The notes under the pieces are model-generated. The model made no database searches and was not told the DNA's origin. It was given only the letters and a program-made list of their open reading frames with translations. Below, in pieces: positions 11,864-23,439 of a stretch of 64,000 nucleotides of DNA. The position numbers and the translations under genes are program-made. The stretch comes from Telopea speciosissima. Its lineage: Eukaryota; Streptophyta; Magnoliopsida; Proteales; Proteaceae. Numbering within the stretch: the first letter of the stretch is position 1; the number at the start of each line of letters is the position of its first letter. The stretch spans positions 33,455,501 through 33,519,500 of the forward strand of contig NC_057916.1 of NCBI RefSeq assembly GCF_018873765.1. The letters are read 5' to 3'.

Positions 11864-14103
11864 TTAACTGTCAAGATCATGAAGAATGGGGTTAACGTCA
11901 AGCTGCTCTGCAAATTTCTCAAGAATATCCTTCAGAGTCCCTTCAAACTCATCTCTATCTAATTTCTCACTGCTTTCTCCTTTTTCTGCATCAGCAAACA
12001 CCTGATCATAAAGATCCACTGTTCCATTGGCTTCTGATGGTGGTAAACCCATGTTTTGTCCATTTTTCTCAAGATAACTCCTGATTATTTCTGTGTTCTC
12101 TCCTCCTTCACTGCTAGCACATTGGAGCACCTTTTCTGTCTCATACTTCAGTTTCTTCTCATCAGCCATGAACTGCAAATTTTCTGAAGCTTGTAAGTAA
12201 TTTTATTCCCAAGTAGAGGGTGTAAAAGGATAAGAGGATAACAGGAGTTTGTTTTTTTTTTTTTTTGGGGGGGGGGGGGGGAAGGAAAATTTGTTTCTAG
12301 AAATAATTATCCACCAAAAACAAGAGATTTCCCCTTTAATCCTACCTCAACAGTATTTTCACAGTATTTTTCACCACCCAGGTTTCTCCAGAAGACACCA
12401 ATTAGATTACTATGTACAAAACATATGAAAGGAAGAATAAGTGAGAGAAAATAACCACAACCTTTTTTAGCTTTGAACCATTGATGATCTTGCTGTTCTG
12501 GATGACAACAATGTGCTTTTCGGCCAGGACATCTGCTAATTCCTGTAGAACAAGCTGGAGTAGTTGTGCGAATTGTGCCTGACCCAATGATTCTTCCCCC
12601 TCAACTTCGTATTTCTTCAGGATATCCTCTAGATGAGTGGATTCTGTTCAATTATAGATTGCTAGTATTAAGCATTTTCTGAAATGATTTTGAAATATTA
12701 TTTTTATTAGGTTCTGTATGTGATCACATGTATAAGTTAAGATGAAGGTCTAGCCTAGAGAACAGATTCCGGGGTGTTGCAAATGTTAGAAACATGACTG
12801 TACAAGGTAACAAGACTCCTGTTTAACATAAGGGAAAGGTCCCCTGGGGATGGGAGGAGGAAATTAAGTATGAAGATTTCATTCCATCTTGTCTTCAAAA
12901 GGAAATGTAAATGCAATTCCAATCTGCATAATACAGATTTATATAAATTAATGCAGAGGGTTCTCAGAGCAAGAAGGGTACACTACACCTCCTCTACTGG
13001 TTGGGTATCCACTGCTTACTGTTTTTAATACACTGCCCCACCCCTGTAGGGCATCATCTCTACTTGCTTAATTTTTACTACAGTATTATATCTCTATATT
13101 GCATTCCCCTTGCATTGCATCATCTCTACTTGCTTAAGTTTTTAATCCAGTATCATACCTCTGTATTGCTTTACCTCTTCTTGTTCTACTTGCTTAAGTT
13201 ATGAGATCATGCTTGGAATCAAGAGGTAGTTAAGCAGAACAAAGACAGAATATATGATGTGTAGCTTCAGTCAAACCAGGAGAGGTGATGAAGTGGTGAT
13301 TGGTGAAACTTGAGGACCAAGAGATACCGCCAAGTGAATACTTTAGATACCTGGGGTCAACCATTAACAAAGAGGGTGATATAGAGGATGATGTTTCCCA
13401 TAGAATTAAAGTAGGATGGATGAAGTGGAGAGGTGCATCAGGAGTTTTATGTGATAAACGCATGCCTATTAAGCTTAAGGGAAAATACCACAGGACAGTA
13501 ATAAGACTAGGTGACATATGGGGCAGAATGTTAAGCCGCTAAGAAGAGTAATATAGATAAAGATAAGATGAGTGTAGCGGAGATGAGGATGTGCGGCAAG
13601 ACCAGGAGAGATAAAGTAAGGAATAATTGTATTAGAATTGAATTGGGAGTTGCACCAATCCAGGACAAGCTCTGTGAGAGCCGCTTGAGGAGGTATGGTC
13701 ATGTCCAACGGAGACCCATGGATGCACCAGTAAGGAGGAGTGACCAGATTTAGTTTGAAGGAGCTAAAAGAGGTAGGAGTAGGCCTAAAATGACTATTGG
13801 AGAAGTGGTAAGAAAGGATATGCATTTAGCAGGGCTCGCCCTAGTATGACCACGGATAGAGTTGTTTGGAGGACAAGGACCTGTGTAGCCGACCCCTTAT
13901 AGGGGGATGTTCCTGGGATGCTGCTTTGACTACTGCTTAGACTCTTTCCTTTACTAACTTTATTTTATCCTTTTTACTTCCTTTACTCCTTTGTACTTTT
14001 TTTACTCTCTTCTACTTCTCTTATTTCTATTACTGTCACAGCCTCTTAGGATCCATGTAGCCGACCCCATTTAGTTGGGATAAGGTTATGGTTGTTGTTG
14101 TTC

Positions 14104-14194
<91 letters not shown>

Positions 14195-16941
14195 TAATAA
14201 TACATGTGAGGAGACAGTGTACGCCTTAGGCTCAGAGAGCCTTTTCCCATGAATTAATTTCTAGACCAAGTTCGTCTGCATAAATTGAAATGAATAAATG
14301 TTGAATTCACCTCAATTATGCTCTACAGCATCAACAGAGGTAGAAAACAACATATTTCATGGCGTGAAGTTGACAAGAATCATGAGGAAAGGATTTATTT
14401 TGTTGGGGGGGGGGGGGAGGGGAAGGGGGAAGCAGTTTACTTCCCCATCTCCACCACCGCCACTCCATCCTTCATTTCAGTTGGTCCAAACATTCATCAT
14501 CAGGAATTGATCAATAAACTACAGTAATTCATTTTAAATCTTGAATAATACCATCATCTGTGACTGAGCCAACACCTACTCTGTTTTCCATTCTCAGACT
14601 CAAAACTACGGCATCAAAAAGTGAAGGAGACGCTAGGACAGCCTCTTTTATTTCCTTTTTTTTTTTTTCCGGGCTTGGGGGGGGGGGGGGTGGAGTTTGC
14701 TTCCCCATATCCACCACCACCGAGCACTCTATCCTCTCTTCACATTTTTTTTAATCACTCGCCAGCCTCCATTTTTTAGTTGGTGGCAACAGTAGGAATT
14801 GATCAATCAACAGCAGTAAATCATTTTAAAACTGTATAATTTGGTTGTCGGGAAGCGACCAAAACCTACCCTAATTTCCATTCTCAATATAAAGTGAAGG
14901 GGGACACTAGCCTAGTTTCTTTTATTTCTGATTTCTGTTTTGGTTGGAGGTTAACATGTGCTCATCCAATAATTAGCCTTAAATCTTCGTCTTCTCCTTA
15001 TTCAACCTTTTGTCAAGTAAATATGATGTTTAAATTCATGATTCAGAAAAGACTATCTCACAACATTTATTACTTAATAATAATAAAAAAAATACTCCAA
15101 TAAATGATGGAATTTCTTTCCATCCCTATTTATTTATTTATTTATTAGAGGACCTACAAAGTCTTTCGTAAGATTTGAGTACTTTAAAAAAATGTCATAA
15201 ATATATATTATTATGAGTTATGACAGCTTCGTAATTTCTCTTCCACAATCTTTTAAAATAAAACCATTTCAAATCTAACAGATTGATGTTCTTAAATACT
15301 AGAATATGAATCTACATGCAATCTTTTTAGAGAAGAACAGAGGAGTTAGAAGGATCCACAGGTAAATGATACTGCCATTGGAAGCCATAAGGAGAGAGGG
15401 AGAGAGAGTGTTTTGTTCCAATAAGATGTTATTGGCCTTAAAAACATCGACACTGGTCCTATGCCACCAACATTGCTCTTCATGACAAGCCTCAAGCTCT
15501 TGAAGAGTAAGTAAGAGCATCAATTGATCCACCTTCATCAAGTTACTTCAAATGAATTAACACTAGCAAGCACCTTCTTCTCCTTGAACCTAAGGTGGGC
15601 TGCCCATCTCACTGAGGACCTAATCACTGTTATTTTCGAAGACATGGTATTCATAATGAACTTACGATTTAAGCTTCAACTGAAGAAAGAAATTAGAAAC
15701 CTTTTTCCGTTCTAATTATTTTCTTAAACATTAGAACTGTTCTAATTTTTTTTTTTGGTAACAAGAACTGTTCTAATTATTTTCTTAAACATTAGAACTA
15801 AACAAATTTCTTATGCTGTTAGTTAAAAATTCAAGAGAATTTCTCATATGATTTCTGATAAAAAAACATTTCAAGATTGGGGACCATTTATTTAGTTTAC
15901 TTTGAACAGCTTGGACTCCTGTACCAATGGTATCATAGGGTTTCTATTGGCATGGCATCCTATACCTTAGGGTGAGAGAGTGAATCTTTTATAGGGTCAA
16001 ATCTTTCTAGTGTACACATGAGATATCAAATAGGAGGATAATAGACAATTCATAGCCTATCCAGTTATCTTAAGTAACCAATCTTGTAGAGGAGCACGTT
16101 GATTGGTGACTTTGAACATTTTGTGGAGTGGATTGAGGTGATCAAATCTTTGCCTCCGCAATAGGTGTGGCAACATTGAGACACCCTCTCTACCTAGCCC
16201 CATCATGGTCAAAACTTAATTGAGAGGTTTTTGGGTAACCCTGGACCAATTGGTATTGGTGGGTGTTGGACACCACCACAGAAACATATTGGTGACTTTC
16301 TCAAGCCCTATAGGTGGCATTGTTTTGACAATAGCAAAACTAAAATATCATAACTTTGGACTTCGATCATCTAAGAGTGGTGACAATGGCCCAAGATGTA
16401 GGTGATGGGTGATTCGAGCCTGAGGGCAGTTATGGATCCCTTATTGCAGCTTGGCCCGTAGTGATGCCAGCATCTCATTTCAATCCCTTGATGCTCTAAC
16501 CACTGAGCCCTAAATCCCTGGTACCATATTGTGGTAAACACCTGAGCAGGGACACCGTTCAGTCCTAGAAGTGTCTTTGTCATAACAATATGCAACTTTG
16601 TCTCTGATCATTTTATTTCATCTATCTGATTTGTACCACATCCTGCTAGCTATTATAAAATTTTAATTTTCTTAAAAAATAAAATTTAAACACCTACTAA
16701 TTAACTAGAAAAATTTTGTAATCTCATTTTCTGTCATTCCAAAGTAAATCAACAGACTCAATCCCCTATTTCCCCTGAAAAATAAGTTGTGAAAACAAAA
16801 ATTTGCATTTAAAAGCTGCCACTAACTAGGAGAAAGGGATTAATCAAGGTATGAAGAAGGTAAACACCAGTGCTGGAACTCTGCTTCTGTTTCTCCCTTC
16901 CCAAAATAAGATCCTTCCCTTGTTAAAAGCTAACAAAAATA

Positions 16942-16993
<52 letters not shown>

Positions 16994-17887
16994 TTGGTGT
17001 CTCCATCATATACTCTGCTTTTTAGAGAATTCACATCATTGAAAAACAAGGGAAAACAAACTGAGAAAATCTAGTCTCTTCTCACTTGCCCAGAAGGTAA
17101 GATCGTAATTATCATTCAGAGGCATCAAGAGACAGGTTTGAACAATCCATCATATAGAATATATGCATGCATTCTGTCTCTCTACAAAAAGATGATTCAT
17201 CAAATGACAGGAGAAATCAAGGGATGTGTAGCAAACCTGAGAAGGGAGGAACACCCATTTCTACTCCCATACGAACAAGAGCATTCCTTATCTGATGTTT
17301 ACTTATCTTTCCTATATCCTCAGTGTCTAAATCCGTAAAAAGATTCTCCGCTAGCATGGCGAAATCATCTTCGTCCTCCAAGAACAGTTTAAGAGGGCTT
17401 CCATCCAAAACCGACACGACAAGCGGATCATCTAAATAAAATTAATTGAAAGATAATCTTAGAAATTTGAAAGCGTCTCGATTTCATCATGACAATGTGA
17501 ACACCAAAATGCAATCTTAGAATGAAAATAATCCAAACCCCATCACGCAAATCCAAAGATTTCCAAGATCAACATTAAAGAAAAGAAGAATTCAACTCTA
17601 CCTCTCAATTCGGATGCAATAGCGATCACATAGTCTTGAAACATAGAAGAAGCTTGTTCTCTGTCGAGTTGTGCGTCAGTAAGACTCTCGATATCAAGGC
17701 TCATCCGTTGGAGTGCGGCAGCCTTTAGACTCTCCGGCAATAAGAGTCCGAAGAGCGAGGAAGACACTTGTGATTCTGCAATATCAAGAACCTGAGCTCC
17801 TGTGAAGGGCCCATCTGATTCTGGGAGACAGGGAACGACAGCTCTTAAGTGTGACCCGTCAAGCACCGTCAGACCTCCATCGGCCAT
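11864..17887 (-). CDS. EF-hand-like protein, four exons
   Basis: Exons in transcript order are 17887-17602, 17431-17237, 12643-12462 and 12172-11864. Phases join cleanly (GAGAG|GTAGAG, TTTAG|ATG, TCAG|GTTTGC, AACAG|AATCC, AAAAG|GTTGTG, TGCAG|TTCATG) to give 323 residues starting MADGGLTVLDG. It resembles the plant family annotated as calcium-binding EF-hand proteins (Arabidopsis At1g54530/At1g64850 type, from memory). Two helix-loop-helix-like regions are seen: residues 124-150 with an acidic loop D128-x-D130-x-E132, and 272-305 (VDLYDQVFADAEKG to DEFEGTL). Both loops depart from the 12-residue EF-hand consensus, so calcium binding is doubtful. No signal peptide or membrane segment, so probably cytosolic or nuclear. 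The ATG is the first in frame and gives the conserved-looking N-terminus. Biochemical role unknown. Confidence 0.82.
12252..12282. repeat. T15-G16 homopolymer junction
   Basis: About 15 T followed directly by about 16 G, in intron 3 of the EF-hand gene. The same arrangement recurs at 625-652, near 14656-14690 (interrupted), at 57068-57098, and reversed at 48101-48132. Confidence 0.85.
13228..14103 (+). mobile_element. LINE 3' fragment, probably RTE clade
   Basis: Translations in more than one frame match the C-terminal part of plant non-LTR reverse transcriptases: FRYLGSTINKEGDIEDDV, HRIKVGWMKWRGASGVLCDK, then MSVAEMRMCG and RLRRYGHVQRRPMDAPVRRS. The pieces are separated by stops and at least one frame change near 13500-13570, so it is dead. 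The 3' end reads CATGTAGCCGACCCCATTTA and closes with (TTG)n at about 14090-14103, typical of plant RTE-like LINEs. It is 5'-truncated and antisense to the EF-hand gene whose intron it occupies. Confidence 0.8.
14107..14191. repeat. (CT)n(AT)n microsatellite
   Basis: About 14 CT repeats run straight into about 28 AT repeats, immediately after the (TTG)n tail of the LINE. It may have grown from the LINE tail or target site. Confidence 0.9.
14395..14950. repeat. Diverged tandem duplication in intron
   Basis: Two blocks, about 14395-14665 and 14670-14950, share in order a G-run, TTCCCCAT.TCCACCACC, AGGAATTGATCAAT, AGTAA.TCATTTTAAA, a TTTCCATTCTCA motif, GTGAAGG..GACACTAG and CTTTTATTTC. Divergence is moderate, so the duplication is old compared with the one at 672-1370. 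Non-coding. Confidence 0.6.
16400..16515 (-). mobile_element. Possible tRNA-derived SINE fragment
   Basis: Read on the minus strand, GGCTCAGTGGTTAGAGCATC (about 16509-16490) is a good pol III box A and AGGCTCGAATC (about 16419-16409) a fair box B, about 75 bp apart. The stem pairing of a true tRNA is not evident, so a tRNA-like repeat is more likely than a tRNA gene. Only one copy was seen. Confidence 0.35.
16941..16990. repeat. (TG)n(AG)n microsatellite
   Basis: About 10 GT repeats followed by about 15 GA repeats, within intron 2 of the EF-hand gene, about 250 bp from exon 2. Confidence 0.9.
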
Positions 17888-18130
17888 ATATTTTTTCTCC
17901 TGAAGAACTCAAAAGGCAAACAGAGAAAGGCAACAAATTGATTTTGTTTGCAGAAAAGGAAGAAAGAAAGGAAGGGAGGGAAGAGTAACGAAATACAACT
18001 CTGAGAGAAGCTGATTTGGGTTTTTCAAAAAGCTTTATTAGAATGAATCAGAAGTTGAGAACCAGGGTAGCTCTTTCTAATTTCTCCATTGTCAGCTTAT
18101 TTGCAAATATAAAAAATGTCATGGAAGACT
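17888..18130 (-). promoter_or_regulatory. EF-hand gene 5' leader and proximal promoter
   Basis: Sequence upstream of the minus-strand ATG at 17887 is rich in pyrimidines on the coding strand (GGAAAGAAAGGAAGGGAGGG on the plus strand near 17960), as in many plant leaders. No TATA box could be assigned with confidence. Confidence 0.35.
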
Positions 18131-18871
18131 AGAGACTTGAAGACTGAAGAGCGAAAGGTAAGTTTTTTGTTTTTGGGAGAAAGTTTCTAAGTTTTAAAGG
18201 TTTCTATTTCCCACGTTTGAAACTGGTAGTACTTTTTATGGTTTGGGGTCCCAAATTATATTTGTAATACATTTCATGACCCCACGGAAGGAAGTCCTAC
18301 CAATGCAATAATGGCACGTGTACTTCAAAAAGGTTTGAACTGTAGAGTAAAGGGCCATTTTTGTGTAGATAAATGAGATTGGAGTTTGAATAGTATTTAT
18401 TTAGATACATAAGTAGGTTATGAATTTGATTCCAATCTCCAATCTAACACTTGCCGATGCCTTTCCAGGCATTTCTTAGTTAGATGTTTTATGACTAGGA
18501 AAGGTTGGACTTAGCCTTCAATGACTTAGTCCTCTAATATCCAACTGTTTTAGGACAAGAAATCTTTCCTTGGTCGCATGGTCTCTATACAAGCATTTGG
18601 GTCAATGGAATCGACAATGGGATTAGTTTCCGTTGATTTTGATTCTAATTTGGTCAGAATCAGCTTGAATCTTAGAAATCAGAAGATTTATGAATTGGGA
18701 ATTGAAAGTTGGATCAATTGATTCTGAACCATTTCTACCATATTAAATTCCGATTCCTTCAATAATGATTATGAGAGATCTTAGAGGTTGTAGATATCCA
18801 AAGTTTTCTTGTAAAAGGCTTTAAGCCTTTTTTATTTTTTGTCGTTATTTTAATCCTTCTTATATTTATAT
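18131..18871. other. Gene-free spacer
   Basis: AT-rich sequence; nothing recognised. Confidence 0.4.
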
Positions 18872-19055
18872 GAAAAAGAGAGGCGGGTTTTCTCCTTGTC
18901 AGGGTGGCCCCTATGTCAACACGGGGCCAAACATTGTACACATGAGAGCATAAATAGGAGCTGGATTTTTTCGCATTCACGAGACGAGGTGGTCATTGCG
19001 CTTCCCTTTGTGTTTGATACAGACGCCACACTGCCAAGCATGGTTCTTTTTCTCT
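18872..19055. mobile_element. Foldback MITE, family A copy 4
   Basis: GAAAAAGAGAGGCGGGT at the left and GCATGGTTCTTTTTCTC at the right are imperfect inverted repeats, and inner arms GGTGGCCCCTATGT and ACGCCACACTG match other family A copies. One of the more diverged copies, about 184 bp, non-coding. Confidence 0.5.
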
Positions 19056-19534
19056 TATAAAAATATTCATTAATATATAGTTGTTTCCTTCTCAAGGGAA
19101 ACAAAAAAAGGAATGTCTTAACAAGTTAGCTTATTAGGTCTGATCCCATGAATTAAAAATTTGGTCAAAATTGGCTGATTTGACCCAAAATAAATTGACG
19201 CATATTACAATTGTACCCCATTTGTTTATTGAGTTGAACTGATTTAGTCAAAAAAATTAAGAACTATTGAGAGAGCGCATGGAGATTCATTAGGGCTGCA
19301 ATTTGATATGTGATCAATTCAAACTATTCCTTAAATATTCAATTATTGAAATTTCCACATCATCCTTCCGTGTGGCACAACAAAGCGCACAAACCAGATC
19401 AGTCACTTAATCATAGGCCTATCTACATGGGTCAACCCATATGTGTAATCAGGTGGACTGGCTGGATTCGGGATGGAACTGGGTGCAGTGAATGGGGCAT
19501 CTACCAATTGAGCCCACTAACTCATGGAAAAAAA

Positions 19535-19743
19535 AAATCCTCTGCAACGCCTTAATCTTGCGATGCCTTGTAGTTCGGGCCGGAGAACTCGACATGTGGA
19601 AGATGCTTTATCCAACGGTGCTGAGCTCGAGAAGAAAGAAAAAAAAAAACTAGGTCAATCGAGCTTGCACCCGTTGGATAAAGCATCTTCCACGTGTCGA
19701 GCTCTCAGGCCCGAACTGCAAGACACCGCAAGCAGAAGATTTC
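19535..19743. mobile_element. Foldback MITE, family B copy 2
   Basis: Outer ends AAATCCTCTGC and GCAGAAGATTT pair, and arms pair over a long stretch: AGTTCGGGCC with GGCCCGAACT, then ACTCGACATGTGGAAGATGC with GCATCTTCCACGTGTCGAGC, then TTTATCCAACGG with CCGTTGGATAAA. The arms are better preserved than in copy 1. Non-coding despite open frames across it. Confidence 0.8.
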
Positions 19744-22700
19744 TTAATCCAACAAGGGTTTTTGTCTTGATTCCAAAACCAAATAACCAAGCAAACAAAT
19801 GGAGACCATATTCAAGTGCAGTATTCCTTAATCCTCACCATTGTCCATTGCCCCATGTTCTATGAACAACCAACCTGTGTTTATCCTGTCTGGAACTATT
19901 CCCTGCCAAGGCCTTGGATTGATCCAGAACTTCTTTGCAATCCAAGGTGTGAGTAAGTGCCTGATTTGTTGTTCTAGTACAAGACTGTGAGCCCAATCCT
20001 TAAGGCCAGCCTGCCTTGCAAGTAGTTGTCCAGGCCTTGTAACTTGGCCTAGGTCTAATTAACTCATGGGCCTTGAGAGTTCAATCTAGCCCATTGGAAG
20101 TTTTGGGCCATTTATGTGTGCCTTTCTCTTGCAATAGAAATATCCCTATTCTTTGGAATGAATGGTTACAGTTAGCTATAGACCACAAACAGTTACAGTG
20201 CTCAATGCCCTTACAGTAAAAGCCAGAGTCTTGGCTGTCTAGCATAATCCAAATCCACTACATTAGGTGTAGGGTTGGCTGTGTGCAGTTAAGAGTCATT
20301 GAATTTGAAACATTGTAAACCCTACTTATACCAGTTTTTAAGCCCTTTAAACATGTTATCTAGTACTATTCCTGTCCCTACTTAATACCAGTTTTTAAGA
20401 GCTTTAAACTTGTTGTTACTAGTACTATTTCTGTTTGTTATTGATAAGTTGTCTATGGATTCTTATCAAACCCTACTTGAATTCCCCTGGAAATTACTTT
20501 AATTGAATAACTCACTGAATAGTAAAGAAAAATGGCTTGCCAGACATACATGTCCCATGATTTGATGCATATCTCCTTGCTTAACTTAATCTTTTAGGCT
20601 TATTGGTCCTATACCTAGGATAAGGGTAGGACCACCTAAATAAAAAGATAATTGCTTGAATGCTTTCCTTTCCTCAAGAGCTGCTGGCCATCTTTCCCGT
20701 GAGCCTACCCATTTATCAGTCAAGTCACCATCTGGGTCTGGCCAGTACCCTTGATGCCTCTCTCCACTTACTAAACCCTAAAACCTTATCTTCTACATTG
20801 TAGGAAGGAAGAATTGAAAGGTCTTATGGTCCATAAAATAACACATAAGGGTGGGTTTGTGCCCTCTAAGGAGGACATGGAACCCAATACTATGCCTTTG
20901 ATTGTGACACTCATGGCTCAACTTGTTCTTGCAGGCTTTCTAAAATTCTACTTGGGAGTTGGGAAGGGAGCAAGGAATTAATGGAGGACTAACAAGGGTT
21001 CTGATGTTAGGTGGGCATTCACATCAACAATACATAGTTTATGTAATGGAGAGGTGGACAAGTGGTCAGGGAGGCCAATGCCACAACAGTACTCTGGAGT
21101 CCATAGGGGTTGGTCCTATCTCTCTTTGTTCTCCCCTATTAACCCAACCCAATCAACCCAAGCTGTCTTCAACTCTTCACCATGTGATTGAGATTTGAGA
21201 GGAGATAAGATTATGGGCCTTTAGCCCTTTAGATTTGGAGGAATAAGATTCTCAAAACCAATCTCAAATTCTTGCAAGTCCCAATTTAGTCCGGGCGGGC
21301 CCAGATAAATGGGGCTTACCAAGAACTAGTGATAGGCCTATAATAAGACCAGCCCAACTTATGACAACCCTTCCTGTAGCTATGAACTTGTAAAAGGTAG
21401 TGTCTACATAGTCTCTAACTGATCATCTTCTTCATTCATAATTTTAGTTGAAACTTTTAAGACATGATTGGAGTGTAAGGTGTCCCAAGGCCCAAGATGT
21501 TCATGAGTCACCATCAGACCCTACCAGATCCACATGATAGACTATAAAAAATCTTTGTTTCGAACTAAGCTAGCTACAGTGAAAGGGAATCAAACACAAA
21601 CACTTACCTTAAAAACACATTTGATCTCTTGGAACCTTTGGATTCATACTCAACTAGAACCAACAACACCCTTATGCTTTAGTACTTCACTGTCTTGAGC
21701 TACCCAGAACATCAGTTGGATCAATAACTAAAAACCAAAACTTCTACTGTTTCAGTTTGGTAATTTTAGATTGGAGAAATGGAAATACTGTCCCTTATTT
21801 TTTCTGGGTATATATGTCCACTCCACAGTCCCATTGGGGCCATTGTACCCTTCAAATAATGATTTGAGAGTTTAGAGCTGTATGTATCACCTAACAGGAG
21901 AGGGGGGGAAAGGGGGGGGGGGGGGGTGTCAGGGCCTGTAGGTCCTTACCTGATAGTGGGATTTGAAACGTTTCTCCTTGTCCTCTACCCTGAAGGAACC
22001 ATTTAATTATTTGAATGCAAATATCTGATAGTTTAATTAGGGTTGAAGGCCCATGTGCTATATATAAACCTTGGATCCGTGCAATTTCTACAGTTGTAGG
22101 CATCTGAGATATTAACAGGCCCAAAAAATTGGTTCAATAAATCCTCCCAACTACTTTTCCTTATTCCTTCTCTTACCTTTGATTGGATGAATTTTGAAGA
22201 TGGTCAAGCTGATCCTTGTGATGTGTGGTGGTGGTAACCACTCTGTATGAGATAGATATGTAGGGAACTATTGGACCCCAAACCTCTAAATGTACATAGA
22301 AGTTACTGGGCCCAAACCCAATGTCATTAAGGCTTTGTCTATTCCACCATAAAATGTCCAGCAGTTTAATTATCACTTCCAATTCGCGGGCACTTTCAAT
22401 TCCTCCAATTCCTCTAATAGATGGGAGTGGACCTCACCTTGGGCAGTGTTTTTGGGAAGGGGATAGGGTGGTTATTTCTGCCCTCATGTGAGGAATTGGA
22501 TGGGATAACAATTCTGGTAGAAAAATGAGAGGTAACAAAACGAAGTGTGTTGCAGGTTTTTGGTAGCATTATCTGCAGTTGTATTTAATTTAGTTTTCAA
22601 ATGAATTGGGATAGTTTTTAGAAATCAAATTTTCAAATATGGATTCTTTCTAAATGGATACGAGTATGAATTGGATACGGAATTTTTTTTGTACTATCAA

Positions 22701-23130
22701 TTTACATTTTTAGTTGTCTACATTGAATGGAGGAGAATAGGGAGAGACAAAAACTCGACTAGGGCTGATGTTGAAAGGTCCTATTTGAAATTACATAGAT
22801 ATCCTCATGAATATTTTTCTTTCAAGTAATTTATTTTTTAATTATATGTAAAATGTCATGAACTCATAAAGGATATTTCAGTATTATAAAATATTATTTA
22901 AAATTTATTATTTAATTATATATTTAAAATCAGATTGGATAAGATAATTTCTGAAAATTATTCACCCAAAAAAAAAAGAAGATAATTTCTGAAAATCAAA
23001 ATTTTTTTGTAGGATTTCGAAAATCAATTTTTAGAATACAACTTCTCCTAAACGAATACAAATGTGAATCAGATATGGATTTTCAACAATAAATTTTACA
23101 TCCTTATTATATCTGTCATGTGATAGCTCA
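19744..23130. other. Gene-free intergenic stretch
   Basis: No gene family recognised. Contents: a G/A-rich run with a long G tract at 21899-21927, repeated CAGGCCC/GGGCCC words suggestive of degraded hAT-type ends, and a diverged direct repeat of about 90 bp (about 22617-22705 and 23018-23105, sharing AAATCAA, GATTC, ATATGGAT and ACAATAAATTT-like words). Confidence 0.4.
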
Positions 23131-23439
23131 TTTAAAGCTCAAATTTGGTACATAGGTAAGTCTCACCATTCCTTACCAAAAAAAGTCTCACCATTTTCAA
23201 TTTTTCTAAAAAATTTAAATCCAATATGAGTTTTACACATAAGAAAAAAAATAGGGTCTTCAGTGTAAATGAATCACCAAATGAGAGACTATAAGAACTT
23301 ATCTTATAGTTGTATTGGAATCTACATAAAGAAGGAGAGTGTACCAATTTCACTACTTCGATTTCTACAACATTGCGACAATAGATGTGGGTTGAGTCAT
23401 GCCAAAAGATCACTCTCTTAAGGCTGTAGACATTCCCTA

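Larger units (their letters stand above)
12644..17236 (-). other. 4.6 kb second intron of the EF-hand gene
   Basis: Bounded by GTTTGC at 17236 and ACAG at 12644-12647 on the minus strand. It holds a LINE 3' fragment in antisense orientation (13228-14103), a CT/AT microsatellite, a diverged duplication at 14395-14950, a tRNA-like segment near 16400-16515 and a GT/GA microsatellite. It makes up about three quarters of the gene. Confidence 0.75.

Noticed and set aside
15299-15541. 80-codon minus-strand frame in the EF-hand intron
   Set aside because: Upstream sequence extends some codon-like bias, but I could not match it to any family and stops interrupt it.
16400-16515. Functional tRNA gene on the minus strand
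   Set aside because: Box A and box B words are present, but the acceptor stem and the arm pairing of a tRNA are not seen; kept only as a possible SINE.
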